A DNA stretch of 64,000 bases from Mesorhizobium sp. Root554 (GTDB taxonomy: Bacteria; Pseudomonadota; Alphaproteobacteria; Rhizobiales; Rhizobiaceae). Location: positions 2,965,715-3,029,714 of the forward strand of contig NZ_LMGA01000001.1 in assembly GCF_001427025.1 (NCBI RefSeq). The letters are read 5' to 3'. A model generated the notes under the pieces. It worked only from the letters and a program-made list of their open reading frames with translations, was not told the origin of the DNA and searched no databases. Each line of letters starts with the position of its first letter. Within the stretch, counting starts at the first letter, position 1. The translations under genes were made by a program, and so were the position numbers. Shown here one piece after another: positions 36,774 to 45,898 of the stretch.

Positions 36774-38171
36774 GTGAAAGACATCACCTGCAAGCTTCTG
36801 GTCATCGGCTCTGGTCCGGGCGGCTATGTCTGCGCCATTCGCGCCGGCCAGCTTGGCATCGACACTGTCATCGTCGAAGCGCAGAAGCCCGGCGGCACCT
36901 GCCTCAATGTCGGCTGCATTCCTTCCAAGGCGATCATTCATGCCGCCGAAGAATATGAGATCGCGCTGCATCATGCCGCCGGGACAAGCCCGCTCGGCAT
37001 TTCCGCCGGCGCACCGAAACTGGATTTCCGCAAGACCATCGCCTGGAAGGATGGCGTGGTCAGCCGCCTCAATGGCGGTGTCGCCGGCCTTCTGAAAAAA
37101 GCCAGGGTCAAGGTGGTGCAGGGCTGGGCCGTCTTCCGCGACGGCAAGACCGTTGCGGTGGACACCGAAACCGGCGTTCAAGTCATCAGGGCCGAAACGA
37201 TCGTCATCGCCACGGGGTCGGCGCCCGTCGAGCTGCCCTTCCTAAAATTCGAAGGTGACGTCATTTCATCGACCGGCGCGCTGGCGCTGGCCGATGTCCC
37301 AAGACGTCTCGCCGTTGTCGGCGGCGGCTATATCGGTCTCGAACTCGGCATCGCCTTCGCCAAGCTCGGTTCGAAAGTGACCGTGGTGGAGGCGCTGCCG
37401 CGCATCCTTGCCACTTACGATGCCGAACTGACGCGCCCGGTTGCCAAGCGGCTGGGCGAACTCGGCGTTACCGTTTTGACCGGAGCCAAGGCGAAGGGGC
37501 TTTCGGCCAAGGGCGATGCGCTGCTCGTCGAGGATGCCGGGGGCGGTGACCAGAAGATCGCAGCCGACAAGGTGCTCGTCACCGTCGGCCGCAAGCCGCT
37601 CACGGAAGGCTGGGGGCTGGAGGAGATCGATCTGGCGATGAACGGCCGGTTCATCCGTATCGATGACCAATGCCGCACATCGATGCGCGGCGTCTATGCC
37701 ATCGGCGACGTCACCGGCGAGCCGATGCTGGCCCATCGCGCCATGGCGCAGGGCGAGATGGTGGCTGAGATCGTCGCCGGTCACAAGCGTTCTTGGGACA
37801 AGCGCTGCATTCCGGCGATCTGCTTTACCGATCCGGAGGTAGTCTCTGCCGGTCTCTCGCCGGAGGAGGCCAAGGCGACTGCGCCCGAAATCAAGGTCGG
37901 GCAATTCCCCTTCCAGGCCAATGCCCGCGCCATGACGAAGGTCGCGGAAGACGGGTTCATCCGTATCGTCGCGCGCGCCGACAACCACGTCGTGCTGGGC
38001 ATTCAGGCCGTCGGCCAGGGCGTGTCTGAATTGTCAACGGCGTTCGGGTTGGCAATAGAAATGGGCGCCCGGCTGGAAGATGTCGCCGGCACGATCCATG
38101 CTCACCCCACCCAGGGTGAAGGGTTCCAGGAAGCCGCGCTGAAGGCGCTCGGCCACGCGCTGCATATTTGA
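36774..38171 (+). CDS. lpdV: dihydrolipoyl dehydrogenase (E3) of the branched-chain complex
   Basis: A 465-residue flavoprotein. The FAD site is [19 protein letters not shown], the redox disulfide is Cys43-Cys48 ([13 protein letters not shown]), the NAD site is [12 protein letters not shown] and the catalytic His is in [10 protein letters not shown] near the end. It reoxidises the E2 lipoyl group. GTG start ten bases after the E2 stop. Having its own E3 makes the bkd operon self-contained. Confidence 0.95.
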   Translation: MKDITCKLLVIGSGPGGYVCAIRAGQLGIDTVIVEAQKPGGTCLNVGCIPSKAIIHAAEEYEIALHHAAGTSPLGISAGAPKLDFRKTIAWKDGVVSRLNGGVAGLLKKARVKVVQGWAVFRDGKTVAVDTETGVQVIRAETIVIATGSAPVELPFLKFEGDVISSTGALALADVPRRLAVVGGGYIGLELGIAFAKLGSKVTVVEALPRILATYDAELTRPVAKRLGELGVTVLTGAKAKGLSAKGDALLVEDAGGGDQKIAADKVLVTVGRKPLTEGWGLEEIDLAMNGRFIRIDDQCRTSMRGVYAIGDVTGEPMLAHRAMAQGEMVAEIVAGHKRSWDKRCIPAICFTDPEVVSAGLSPEEAKATAPEIKVGQFPFQANARAMTKVAEDGFIRIVARADNHVVLGIQAVGQGVSELSTAFGLAIEMGARLEDVAGTIHAHPTQGEGFQEAALKALGHALHI

Positions 38172-38548
38172 AGCGGCTGTCGCGTGGCGAAAAACCGTGC
38201 CGTGAAGCGGCAATGAACCCAGTAATAGATTCCATGACTATCCACACCGGGAAATATATATTTCTAACAAAAAGCACTACGTTCTAATCTCCTCCTGAGC
38301 GTCCCGCATGCGCGCTCGAACAATTCCGGAGGAGAACGACGTGCGAGCATTGAGAGCGTTTCTGTCTGTCGTTCCGATTGCCGTCGGAAGACATGAGCCA
38401 GAGGCGTTTTCATTTCATCCTTCATCCACTGTGAAGAAATAGTCGCCGCGCCTGGATCCGTCCGGATTCACGGTTGGTCTGCAACGAATGCGGCTGTGCA
38501 ACCGATCGGTTCACCCAGCGCGCAGATTACAAACCAGGAAACGTCCCT
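38172..38548. other. region between lpdV and the MFS gene
   Basis: About 375 bases. The first half is AT-rich around 38240-38290 and may hold a promoter. The second half contains a short open frame with a strong ribosome site, listed separately. No convincing terminator for bkd was found. Confidence 0.5.
38341..38442 (+). CDS. possible 33-codon leader peptide
   Basis: A GTG-initiated frame of 33 codons begins nine bases after a perfect GGAGGAG and ends in TAG about 107 bases before the MFS start. The deduced peptide starts MRALRAFLSVVPIAVG, mildly hydrophobic, then polar. The ribosome site is better than that of many real genes here. It could be a regulatory leader for the transporter. Being so short, it may also be chance. 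Confidence 0.35.
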   Translation: MRALRAFLSVVPIAVGRHEPEAFSFHPSSTVKK

Positions 38549-40102
38549 ATGTCCAACACCGACGTAAAACGCTCAGGGCTCATGGAAAACTGGCCGACCC
38601 TGGCTGTGGCCGCGCTTGGCGCCTTCCTCGTGATCATGGATGTTACGGTTGTGGCGGTCGCCCTGCCGTCCATCGAGCGCGACCTCAACTCAAGTTTCGC
38701 CGAGCTGCAGTGGATCATCAATGCCTATAACATCGCTTATACGTCGGTGCTGGTCGCCGTCGGCGCGCTCGCCGACCGGATCGGCCGCAGGCGAACGATG
38801 GTGACCGGCCTCGCCCTGTTCGGCGTGATGTCGCTCGTCGTCGGTTTGGCGAATTCGCCCACCGCGCTCATCTGGGGCCGTCTGGCGCAAGGTCTCAGCG
38901 CCAGCGCGATGCTGATCCTTGGCGTGGCGTTGATCTCTCATGCTTTCCAGGGCGCCGACCGCGCCAAGGCGTTCGCGTTCTGGGGCGTCTCCATCGGCGT
39001 GGCAGCCGCCTTTGGACCCATGATCGGCGGCGTGCTCGTCGATTTCCTGAGCTGGCGCTGGATCTTCCTGATTAACATTCCGCTCGTGGCGATACTGATC
39101 GCGCTCTGCTACTGGCGCGTCGAGGAATCCCTCGATCCGAATCCAGGCAAGTTCGATTGGCCGGGCATAGCAAGCTTCACCGCGGCATTTGCGCTCCTGT
39201 CCTTCGCCGTCATCGAAGGCGGCGAACTTGGCTGGAACAGCACACCGATCGTCAGTTCCTTTATCGCATCGGCGGCGCTCTTCCTTTTGTTCGTGTGGAT
39301 TGGCTTGAGTTCGAAAAACCCGGCCTTCGATCTCGGCCTTTTCCGCATCCCGACTTTCACCGGCGCGCAGCTCCTTTGCATGCTGAGCAGCGTCACCTTC
39401 TGGGTCATGCTGGTCTACCTGCCGCTCTACTTCCAGGTGATGCGCGGCATGTCGCCCTGGGCGGCCGGCCTGATGCTGCTGCCGCTGACGGTGCCTCTGC
39501 TCCTCTTGGCTCCCCTTGGCGCCAAGCTGGCCGCACCATCCAGTCTCGGCGTGCGTGGCCTGATGATCCTGGGCTGCCTGCTGCCGGCCATCGGCTTTGT
39601 CTGGCTGGCCGTCGCGCCGCCGGAGTCGATCGCCCTTTGGGTCGTCGCGTTCCTCATCATCGGCATCGGCACCGGCCTGATCAACGGTGAACTCGCCAAT
39701 GTGGCGACCGCCGTTGTCCCGCCCGAGCGTGCCGGTCTTGCCTCGGGCATCAACATTACCTTCCGCCATGGCTCGTTCACGCTGGCCATTTCACTCGTCG
39801 GCGCCATTCTGCTTGCAAGCGTCACCGCGCAACTGGCCGCCGCGCCGGTGGCCGCCGCTCTCAGCGACCTGCCGCGGACGGCCAATTTGATCGCGCTTGG
39901 CGATTTCAGCTCAGCCGTCAGCGGAGCGCCGGCGGGCGCCCAGGAAGCATTGACCCAATTCGGCAGGGCCAGCTTCGAAAACGCCTTCTCACTCATCATG
40001 GGGATCGTTGCTCTCCTGGCGGTGCTGGCGGTGATCTGCGCGGTGTTCATGATCCGGCGCAGCGATCTGCCGGCAGCCGAGCCGGTAACGTCCAGCAGCT
40101 GA
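38549..40102 (+). CDS. MFS multidrug/metabolite exporter, DHA2 (14-helix) type
   Basis: A 517-residue membrane protein of the EmrB/QacA group of proton-driven exporters. N-terminal motifs are FLVIMDVTVVAVALPSIERD and LADRIGRRRTMVTG (motif A), and RLAQGLSASAMLI follows. About 14 hydrophobic segments can be counted. The start is the ATG after AGGAAA, not an upstream in-frame codon. It is tail-to-tail with the siderophore-type operon, so export of that product or of another window product is a fair guess, but no substrate is shown. Confidence 0.92.
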   Translation: MSNTDVKRSGLMENWPTLAVAALGAFLVIMDVTVVAVALPSIERDLNSSFAELQWIINAYNIAYTSVLVAVGALADRIGRRRTMVTGLALFGVMSLVVGLANSPTALIWGRLAQGLSASAMLILGVALISHAFQGADRAKAFAFWGVSIGVAAAFGPMIGGVLVDFLSWRWIFLINIPLVAILIALCYWRVEESLDPNPGKFDWPGIASFTAAFALLSFAVIEGGELGWNSTPIVSSFIASAALFLLFVWIGLSSKNPAFDLGLFRIPTFTGAQLLCMLSSVTFWVMLVYLPLYFQVMRGMSPWAAGLMLLPLTVPLLLLAPLGAKLAAPSSLGVRGLMILGCLLPAIGFVWLAVAPPESIALWVVAFLIIGIGTGLINGELANVATAVVPPERAGLASGINITFRHGSFTLAISLVGAILLASVTAQLAAAPVAAALSDLPRTANLIALGDFSSAVSGAPAGAQEALTQFGRASFENAFSLIMGIVALLAVLAVICAVFMIRRSDLPAAEPVTSSS

Positions 40103-40143
40103 TCGCTGCGGATTGAAGCCTGCAGCTTGCGGGCGGGATTTCG

Positions 40144-40171
40144 AGGCCGCGCGATTTTCGCGCGGCCTTTT
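40144..40171 (+). terminator. intrinsic terminator of the MFS gene
   Basis: A 9-bp GC-rich stem (GGCCGCGCG/CGCGCGGCC, ten with a flanking A-T pair) with an ATTTT loop, followed by TTTT, about 40 bases past the MFS stop. Confidence 0.9.
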
Positions 40172-40245
40172 CCTTCCGACCAGCGTCTGTGTGACTCGGT
40201 TCACGGAAGTGATGGGATTGGCGTCCGCTTATCAGTGCAGACATC

Positions 40246-40271
40246 AAAAAAATGGCCCCGAAGGGCCATTT
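40246..40271 (-). terminator. intrinsic terminator of the siderophore-type operon
   Basis: Read on the minus strand, AAATGGCCC pairs with GGGCCATTT around a TTCG tetraloop, followed by a run of seven T. It lies about 30 bases past the oxygenase stop: a textbook Rho-independent terminator. Confidence 0.93.
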
Positions 40272-40302
40272 CGTCGAGCAGTGCACAGAACGGCGCAACA
40301 GC

Positions 40303-41073
40303 TCAACTCCAGTAGGTCAGCGGCGCCTCGTCGCCGCGATAGCCGATGAACGAGGACATGGTGACGCGGTCCGATCCCTTGCCGGGCGTCACGCCGTGTA
40401 TGAGCTGCGAGTTGAAAATCACCAGGTCGCCCTGTTCCGGCCGGATCAGCAAAGGCGGTTCGCCGAGCACCGTTCGGTCCAGCCCGTCGCTGATCACCAT
40501 TTCCTTGTCCTGATCGGGGGTCGGTTCGCGCAGCCACAGTTCTATCTCGCCGCCCTCCTGCGGCATCTTGAGATAGATGTTGACGGCAAGCTGGCCAGTC
40601 AGGTCGGATTCGCCGTTGATGAGCATGCGTCCCAGCCGGTCGCTGTGCGGCAGCATCTTGGCGCCGGGATCGATGACGCGGCAAGTCCCGACGAAGCACT
40701 TGTGCTCGTCGATCGATTCGATGTTCGATCCCGCCGGCCAGATTTCCTCGAGCATCAGCCGCAGATGGTCGAGCGGCGTGATGTAGGGATACATCAGATT
40801 GCGGATATCCCAGACCGCCTGGATGGCTTCGTCGTGGTACCGGATGGCGTTGCCGGCATCCTGGCCGACGTCAACATACCCCATGCCCAGGCGCTTGAGC
40901 GCAGTCTGCGTCTTGTAGGCTTCGAGCTTGGAGTTCGCCGCGATCTTCTCGGCAAATTTCAACGAGATGTCGCGCGGATAGAATCCAGGAACATGGATGA
41001 CGTCTATCTCCTTGGCGACAAGTTTCCGGATGCTGTCCGGGGTCAATTCTTTCGCGATCTTTGCGCTGGTCAT
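40303..41073 (-). CDS. Fe(II)/2-oxoglutarate-dependent oxygenase (phytanoyl-CoA-dioxygenase-like)
   Basis: A 256-residue oxygenase. The facial triad is visible as His-X-Asp in LPHSDRLG and the distal His in QLIHGVTPG, followed by the 2-oxoglutarate-binding Arg in GSDRVTMSSFIGY. The ATG has GGAGGAG about ten bases upstream; an upstream in-frame start has no such site. It is the last gene of an operon with an N-hydroxylase and a NIS synthetase. It probably hydroxylates an amino-acid building block or the finished molecule; halogenation is unlikely because the triad Asp is present. Confidence 0.87.
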   Translation of the reverse strand: MTSAKIAKELTPDSIRKLVAKEIDVIHVPGFYPRDISLKFAEKIAANSKLEAYKTQTALKRLGMGYVDVGQDAGNAIRYHDEAIQAVWDIRNLMYPYITPLDHLRLMLEEIWPAGSNIESIDEHKCFVGTCRVIDPGAKMLPHSDRLGRMLINGESDLTGQLAVNIYLKMPQEGGEIELWLREPTPDQDKEMVISDGLDRTVLGEPPLLIRPEQGDLVIFNSQLIHGVTPGKGSDRVTMSSFIGYRGDEAPLTYWS

Positions 41074-41183
41074 CGTCTCGGGCTCCTCCTGGCCAACATG
41101 CTGATTCGATTGATGCTGAACGGAACGCTTTATGTCGCTCCTCACTCTTGCCCGGCTTCAACAGTGGCAACCCCTGGCTTGGT

Positions 41184-43043
41184 CTAGTTCGGCTTCGCCT
41201 GGCCAGCCGCCATGGCCCTGACTTTCGCCGCGGCCAGCGGGTTTCTCAGCGTTCCGGCATACTGAAAGCCTTTCGCCGGATCGTTGGGGTCAAGAAGCTG
41301 CTGGTTGTCGCGAAGCTGCAGGCGGTTGATGCAGTTGCGGGGAAATTCGGCGATGAAGAGATCGTGGCGGGAAAACTTCTCGGCCAGCTGCGGCTGGCTG
41401 GCCTGGTAGTCTTCGACGCATTTTGCCACCAGTGTCCAGAAGCGCTGTTCCGGCAGGACGCCCTTGTCGTCGAGGATCGCCGCCAGATGGCGGAAATAGC
41501 AGTCGAAGACGTCGGTGAAGATGCCGTCCAGCCAGACCTCGTCGCGCACGGTGATGCAATTTCGTTGCACCGTCTCCGGCAGGCCGGCGCCGTCGTTGAG
41601 GATACGCATCTCCTCGGCGATGTCCTTCATGACGATGCGGGCGGGAGCATTGTCCTCCAGCATGAGAATGACGTTTTCGCCATGCGGCATGTAGATGATG
41701 TCGTAGGCGTAGAGGCAGTGCAGGATGGGCGACAGATAAGCCTTCAGGTACCGCTCTATCCAGGTATCGGCATCCAGGCCGGAAGCTTCGATCAGCGCGG
41801 CCGTCAGCGACTCGCCCTGCGGATCGAGATGCAGCAGCGCCGCCATGGTCATCAGCCGCTCGTTCTTGCCGAGCAGCGCCACCGGGCTCTCGCGCCACAG
41901 CGCTGAAAGCATGTGCTTGTAGCCCGAGTCCGATTTCAGGCCCTGTTCGTAATAGCTGTTGCGATAACCGAGTGTGGCTGCTTCGCAAATGATCTGGAAC
42001 CCGTTATCCTGGAGGTATGGATCGGCATTTACCAGCCCGCGCACCCAGTCGTTGACTGGTGGCGTGGCCGCCATGTCCTCCGGCGACAACCCGCGCATCA
42101 GCATGAAGCCCATGTTGAGAATGGACAGCGCCATCTTCACATAGCGCCTAGTCGGATGGCTGATGTTGAAGAAAGTCCGGATCGACTGCTGCGGAAGATA
42201 GAGATCCGGCGACGGGCCGAGATAGACCACATTATTCAGGGCGATTTCCGCGGCGAAACTCATCGAGATGCGGTTGAACCACTGCCAGGGATGAACCGGC
42301 ATGAAATAATAGGCGTCCGCGTCGAGCCCCTTGGCTTCGAGGATGGACTTGAAGCCGGCGATCGTTTCGGCGCCGAGTTCCTCGTCCATCAGCCGCTGAT
42401 AATCCAACCCCTGCATGGCGGTGAAAGTGGCGTTGCGGCGCACCACAGCCACCCAGATAATGCTTTGGGCATGGGCTGCTTCCGGCGCATAGATCGGATA
42501 GTCCAGCGTGTCGAAGCCGATGCGGCCATTGTTGGCGACGAAGGTCGGATGGCCCTCGGTCATCCCGGTTTCGATCTGCTGGTATTCGCCGAGCGCCAGC
42601 CGCGCGGCATGATGCGGCTTGAAGGCGCGCTTGTAGGCGGCGCCGTAGAGAATGCTGCTGATCTCGTCGAGATAGACAGCCATCATCGCTTCACGGATGC
42701 CGAGAGGCTTCTGGAATTCGATGACGAACTTCAACGCATCGAGCGGCACGGCTTTGCCATCGATCGATTTTCCGATCGAGTCCGGGTCGATATGCCAGTG
42801 GTCGAGGCTCATCTTTCGGGCGCGGAAACGGTATTGCAGCCGTTGCGCCTCGTCTGCCAGCACATAGGTCTGCCAGATGCCATCGGCACCCGTAGCAATC
42901 GGCTCGAGCAGAAGTTCGTGCGCGAATTCCGCGATCGCCTTGCGCACCAGAAGCCGGTTCACCTGCGACCATGTCTCCGGTTCCAGCTGGGCGACTGCAA
43001 TGCGGCCGGCGTCCTGAAGAGACGGGTCGTTATGCTGATCCAT
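41184..43043 (-). CDS. NRPS-independent siderophore synthetase (IucA/IucC family)
   Basis: A 619-residue ATP-dependent synthetase that joins carboxylic acids to amines or hydroxylamines. Family segments are GHPTFVANNGRIGF, VHPWQWFN, the SIRTFFNISHPTRRYVKMAL block with its basic residues (shortened here), and MPHGENVILMLEDN. A C-terminal metal-transporter-like tail region completes the chain. The ATG with GAGGAG eight bases upstream was chosen; an ATG 33 bases earlier overlaps the hydroxylase stop and would add 11 residues. Only one synthetase is present, so the product may be a symmetric oligomer (DesD-like) or a mono-amide. The exact subtype is not resolved. Confidence 0.92.
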   Translation of the reverse strand: MDQHNDPSLQDAGRIAVAQLEPETWSQVNRLLVRKAIAEFAHELLLEPIATGADGIWQTYVLADEAQRLQYRFRARKMSLDHWHIDPDSIGKSIDGKAVPLDALKFVIEFQKPLGIREAMMAVYLDEISSILYGAAYKRAFKPHHAARLALGEYQQIETGMTEGHPTFVANNGRIGFDTLDYPIYAPEAAHAQSIIWVAVVRRNATFTAMQGLDYQRLMDEELGAETIAGFKSILEAKGLDADAYYFMPVHPWQWFNRISMSFAAEIALNNVVYLGPSPDLYLPQQSIRTFFNISHPTRRYVKMALSILNMGFMLMRGLSPEDMAATPPVNDWVRGLVNADPYLQDNGFQIICEAATLGYRNSYYEQGLKSDSGYKHMLSALWRESPVALLGKNERLMTMAALLHLDPQGESLTAALIEASGLDADTWIERYLKAYLSPILHCLYAYDIIYMPHGENVILMLEDNAPARIVMKDIAEEMRILNDGAGLPETVQRNCITVRDEVWLDGIFTDVFDCYFRHLAAILDDKGVLPEQRFWTLVAKCVEDYQASQPQLAEKFSRHDLFIAEFPRNCINRLQLRDNQQLLDPNDPAKGFQYAGTLRNPLAAAKVRAMAAGQAKPN

Positions 43044-43072
43044 GGTCCGGGCTCCTCGCATCAGCGGCAATG

Positions 43073-44443
43073 TCATTTTTCAGGCGAGTTCACGCCGGCC
43101 AGCATCGACACCGGCCCACCCGCGGTCTGTGTGGCGGCCGTCTCGGGCGCACCAAAGCGCTGGAACGCCACGCTGCGCTCGATCGGGTAATATTCGCGGC
43201 CCAGGATTTCCTTGATGATGCAGGAATTGCGGTAGCAGGCCTGGCCAAGGTCGGGCGGGATGAAACTGTCGGCATGCGGCTCTGCGCTCTGCACGAAGAT
43301 CTCATTGCCTTTGAGATCGACGGAACAATTGCGCGCCACGGCGAAGCGGCCATTGTCGCGCCAGTTTATGCGGTCGGCGATAGACTGGACGAATTCGGGC
43401 TGCTTGAAGCGGTAACCGGTCGCCATGATCACCGCTTCGGTTTCGAGATCGAAGCTTTTCTCCTCCTCGCGCTGGAAGAGACGCAGATTGAACCTGTGGT
43501 TCCGGCTGTCGTAGTCGCAGGACGACAATTCGGTGTTGGTCATCAGCGTCGTGTCGAAGTCGCTGACAAAGCGCTTGCGGTAGAGAAGATCGAAGATGTC
43601 GTTGATGAGCGACGCATTGATGCCGCCATAGACATCCTTCATCGATTTGACGAGGCGGGCGCGTTTTTCGGTCGGCAGCGTGTAGAAATAATCGGTGTAG
43701 TCTGGCGACGTGTGCTGCAGCGTGAACTTGGTCAGCTCCATCGGCGTGAAGCGTGGCGAGCGCGTCATCCAGTTCAATGTGTAGCCGTAGCGATCGATGT
43801 CCTTGAGCAGGTCGTAGTAGACTTCCGCCGCGCTCTGGCCGCTGCCGACGATGGTGATGGATTTCTTTGCTCTCAGCCTGTCCTTGTTGGCCATATAGGT
43901 GGAGGTGTGGACAAGCTCGTCCTTGAGATCGGCACAGAAATCGGGAATGGCGGGCGTCATGCCGGAACCGAGGATCAGCCGGCGGGTCCAGTAAGTCTGT
44001 TGCTCTCCCGTCTTGGTGTTTCGGGCGACGACTTGATAGAGACCGCTCGCCTGATGGTAATCGACGCCTTCGATTTCGGTGCTGAACATGACGCTGTCGA
44101 GCTGCGCCGCCGCCCATTGGCAATAGCGGTTGAATTCGTTGCGCAGCAGGAAGAAGTTTTCCGTCACGACAAGGTACGAATAGAAAGAATAGATTCGGCC
44201 CTGCCGCTTGAGATAGTTTAGGAAGCTGAACTCGCTTGTCGGGTCGGCGAGCGTGACCAGATCGCACAGGAACGGTGTCTGCAGCGTCGCATTTTCCAGC
44301 AGCATTCCCGCATGCCAGTTGAATTCGTCGTTGCGTTCCAGGAACAGGCCGTCGATGTCTTCGATCGGCTGCGTCAGGCAGGCAAGACCGAGATTGAACG
44401 GCCCGACGCCGACGCCAATGATGTCATATACTCTTGAGTTCAT
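43073..44443 (-). CDS. L-lysine/L-ornithine N-hydroxylase (IucD/RhbE-like)
   Basis: A 456-residue flavin-dependent N-monooxygenase. The FAD motif is GVGVGPFNLGLAC near the N-terminus, the conserved WHAGMLLENATLQTPFLCDL follows, the NADPH motif is VGSGQSAAEVYYDLL, and ATGYRF is near the end. It makes the hydroxylamine used for hydroxamate iron ligands. The start is the ATG after GGGAAG, 30 codons inside the longest frame. First gene of the operon. No separate acyltransferase was found, so an acyl group must come from elsewhere or none is added. Confidence 0.93.
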   Translation of the reverse strand: MNSRVYDIIGVGVGPFNLGLACLTQPIEDIDGLFLERNDEFNWHAGMLLENATLQTPFLCDLVTLADPTSEFSFLNYLKRQGRIYSFYSYLVVTENFFLLRNEFNRYCQWAAAQLDSVMFSTEIEGVDYHQASGLYQVVARNTKTGEQQTYWTRRLILGSGMTPAIPDFCADLKDELVHTSTYMANKDRLRAKKSITIVGSGQSAAEVYYDLLKDIDRYGYTLNWMTRSPRFTPMELTKFTLQHTSPDYTDYFYTLPTEKRARLVKSMKDVYGGINASLINDIFDLLYRKRFVSDFDTTLMTNTELSSCDYDSRNHRFNLRLFQREEEKSFDLETEAVIMATGYRFKQPEFVQSIADRINWRDNGRFAVARNCSVDLKGNEIFVQSAEPHADSFIPPDLGQACYRNSCIIKEILGREYYPIERSVAFQRFGAPETAATQTAGGPVSMLAGVNSPEK

Positions 44444-44879
44444 CCCATTCTTCCCGAAGATAATCGGCTGTCGAACCCGCCGCGTCCGGCGGGGCAAATC
44501 ATGCGGGCTTGATGAAGGCTCTGCTTCTGGCAACCGTAAGCCGGGAGAGCCTCGGTTATACGGCTGCCGGCTGGGTCGTATGCTGGCTCAGCGCACAAAC
44601 ATCATGGCTGAACCATCAGCGAGGGTTTTTCCGCGAATCCTGCCAAATTGCAGTTGTTGACGCTGGAAACAGTCCTCCACCAGCAAAGACAGCCTGTGTT
44701 TCCTCCTCAGGCAGAATGTAGAACGCCTCCCGTGCGGCTGGGAAATATATAATAGTCTAGCAACTCGGTTACTTTTGGTATGAGTATTCAATCCATAGAG
44801 CAGAGCCGAACGTTTCATCTCCCAATATGACTGAACACAGAATGATTGCCGTGCGGGAAGCCATGAACGAAAGAGCAGC
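44444..44879. other. intergenic region upstream of the N-hydroxylase
   Basis: About 435 bases without a supported gene. A strong 7-bp hairpin (CCCGCCG/CGGCGGG, loop CGTC) lies at 44476-44493, just before the hydroxylase leader. The stretch 44740-44780 is AT-rich. No Fur, RirA or Irr box could be recognised by eye. Confidence 0.55.
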
Positions 44880-45611
44880 TTAGTAGGAAGAAGAACTGCC
44901 CGCCGACATATTGTGCGATTCATGGCCTTCGATGGGTGGCGAAAAGATGCTGAGGCATATGGATTCGTCTTTGACCACCATGCGGTGCGCATCGTTCCGG
45001 TTCATGATGAAAACAGTCGAGGTTCCCTCGCCCGTGTCGATCGGATGCCGGTTGGTGTCCCACACATACTCGCCGCTTCCCGAGACATAGTAGCAGGATT
45101 CGAAGTGGTTCCTGTACTGCAGGGGCGAGTCCGTGTTTGCGTTGCCGAAGGTTATGCAAAGGGCGAAGCCCAGCCCGTCTTTCCGGACCAGCAGCCTTCG
45201 GCTCTGGCCGTTGCCCCAGAATACGTCGCGTTCCGTCCCGACGATCTCATGCAGCGAACGCACCACCGCCTGGCCTGGTAGGGAGTCGTTGCCGAGGATC
45301 GTGCAGACGCGCATGTCCGTTTCAGCGATGATTTCAACGCTGTTTGGCAACGAAGCCGCTATCAGGGTGCCGGGACCGATATTGTGAAGCGCGCCGCCCA
45401 GCCGTGCCGTCCCACGCCCCTCAAGGCAGTAATGCGCCTGGCCCGAATAAAGCGCGACATAGTCGTCGGCGATGGTGTCTGACGTTCCGGCCTTGATTGT
45501 CGAATCGAACAGGAGATGTCCGACCTCGTCACTCGCAGTGACGATGTGCCTTGAAATAGAAGTTTTGAATAAATTGACAGAGTCAGACATATTAAATGTC
45601 CGTACGATCAT
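44880..45611 (-). CDS. tandem ectoine-synthase-like double cupin
   Basis: A 243-residue protein made of two EctC-like cupin halves (about 1-112 and 117-243), against about 130 residues for ordinary EctC. It begins MIVRTF as EctC does. The second half keeps RLLVRKDGLGFALCIT, YRNHFESCYYVSGSGEY and FSPPIEGHESH, with Glu171 and His209 at the iron-ligand positions of EctC, but Phe201 where EctC has Tyr. The first half has YCLEGRGTARL and GPGTLIAA but Gln58 for the ligand Glu, so it has probably lost metal binding. The ATG follows AGGAGGCAAAG. No ectA or ectB is nearby, so ectoine synthesis here is not supported. Confidence 0.85.
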   Translation of the reverse strand: MIVRTFNMSDSVNLFKTSISRHIVTASDEVGHLLFDSTIKAGTSDTIADDYVALYSGQAHYCLEGRGTARLGGALHNIGPGTLIAASLPNSVEIIAETDMRVCTILGNDSLPGQAVVRSLHEIVGTERDVFWGNGQSRRLLVRKDGLGFALCITFGNANTDSPLQYRNHFESCYYVSGSGEYVWDTNRHPIDTGEGTSTVFIMNRNDAHRMVVKDESICLSIFSPPIEGHESHNMSAGSSSSY

Positions 45612-45898
45612 CTTTGCCTCCTGTCTCGATGACAGGCAAATTAGATATCGTGTATTTATAGTTTTCAAGCATTGTTTTGCGCAGGAAAAGCTATGAAAGG
45701 AAATGATGTCCAGGGACATCAACCAAATATCGATATATTTACAAGTAATATGTAAATTATACATTCTAGAACAAAACCCGTATTTCAAAAGTCGAGATGT
45801 CGGATCGCGGTGGCCTGCCGCCGCGAAGCCGCGGCAGGTCTTGACGTCCATCCGCGTAATCCTGAAATGGCGCGGCAAGGAAAGGGAACAGGCAGGCG

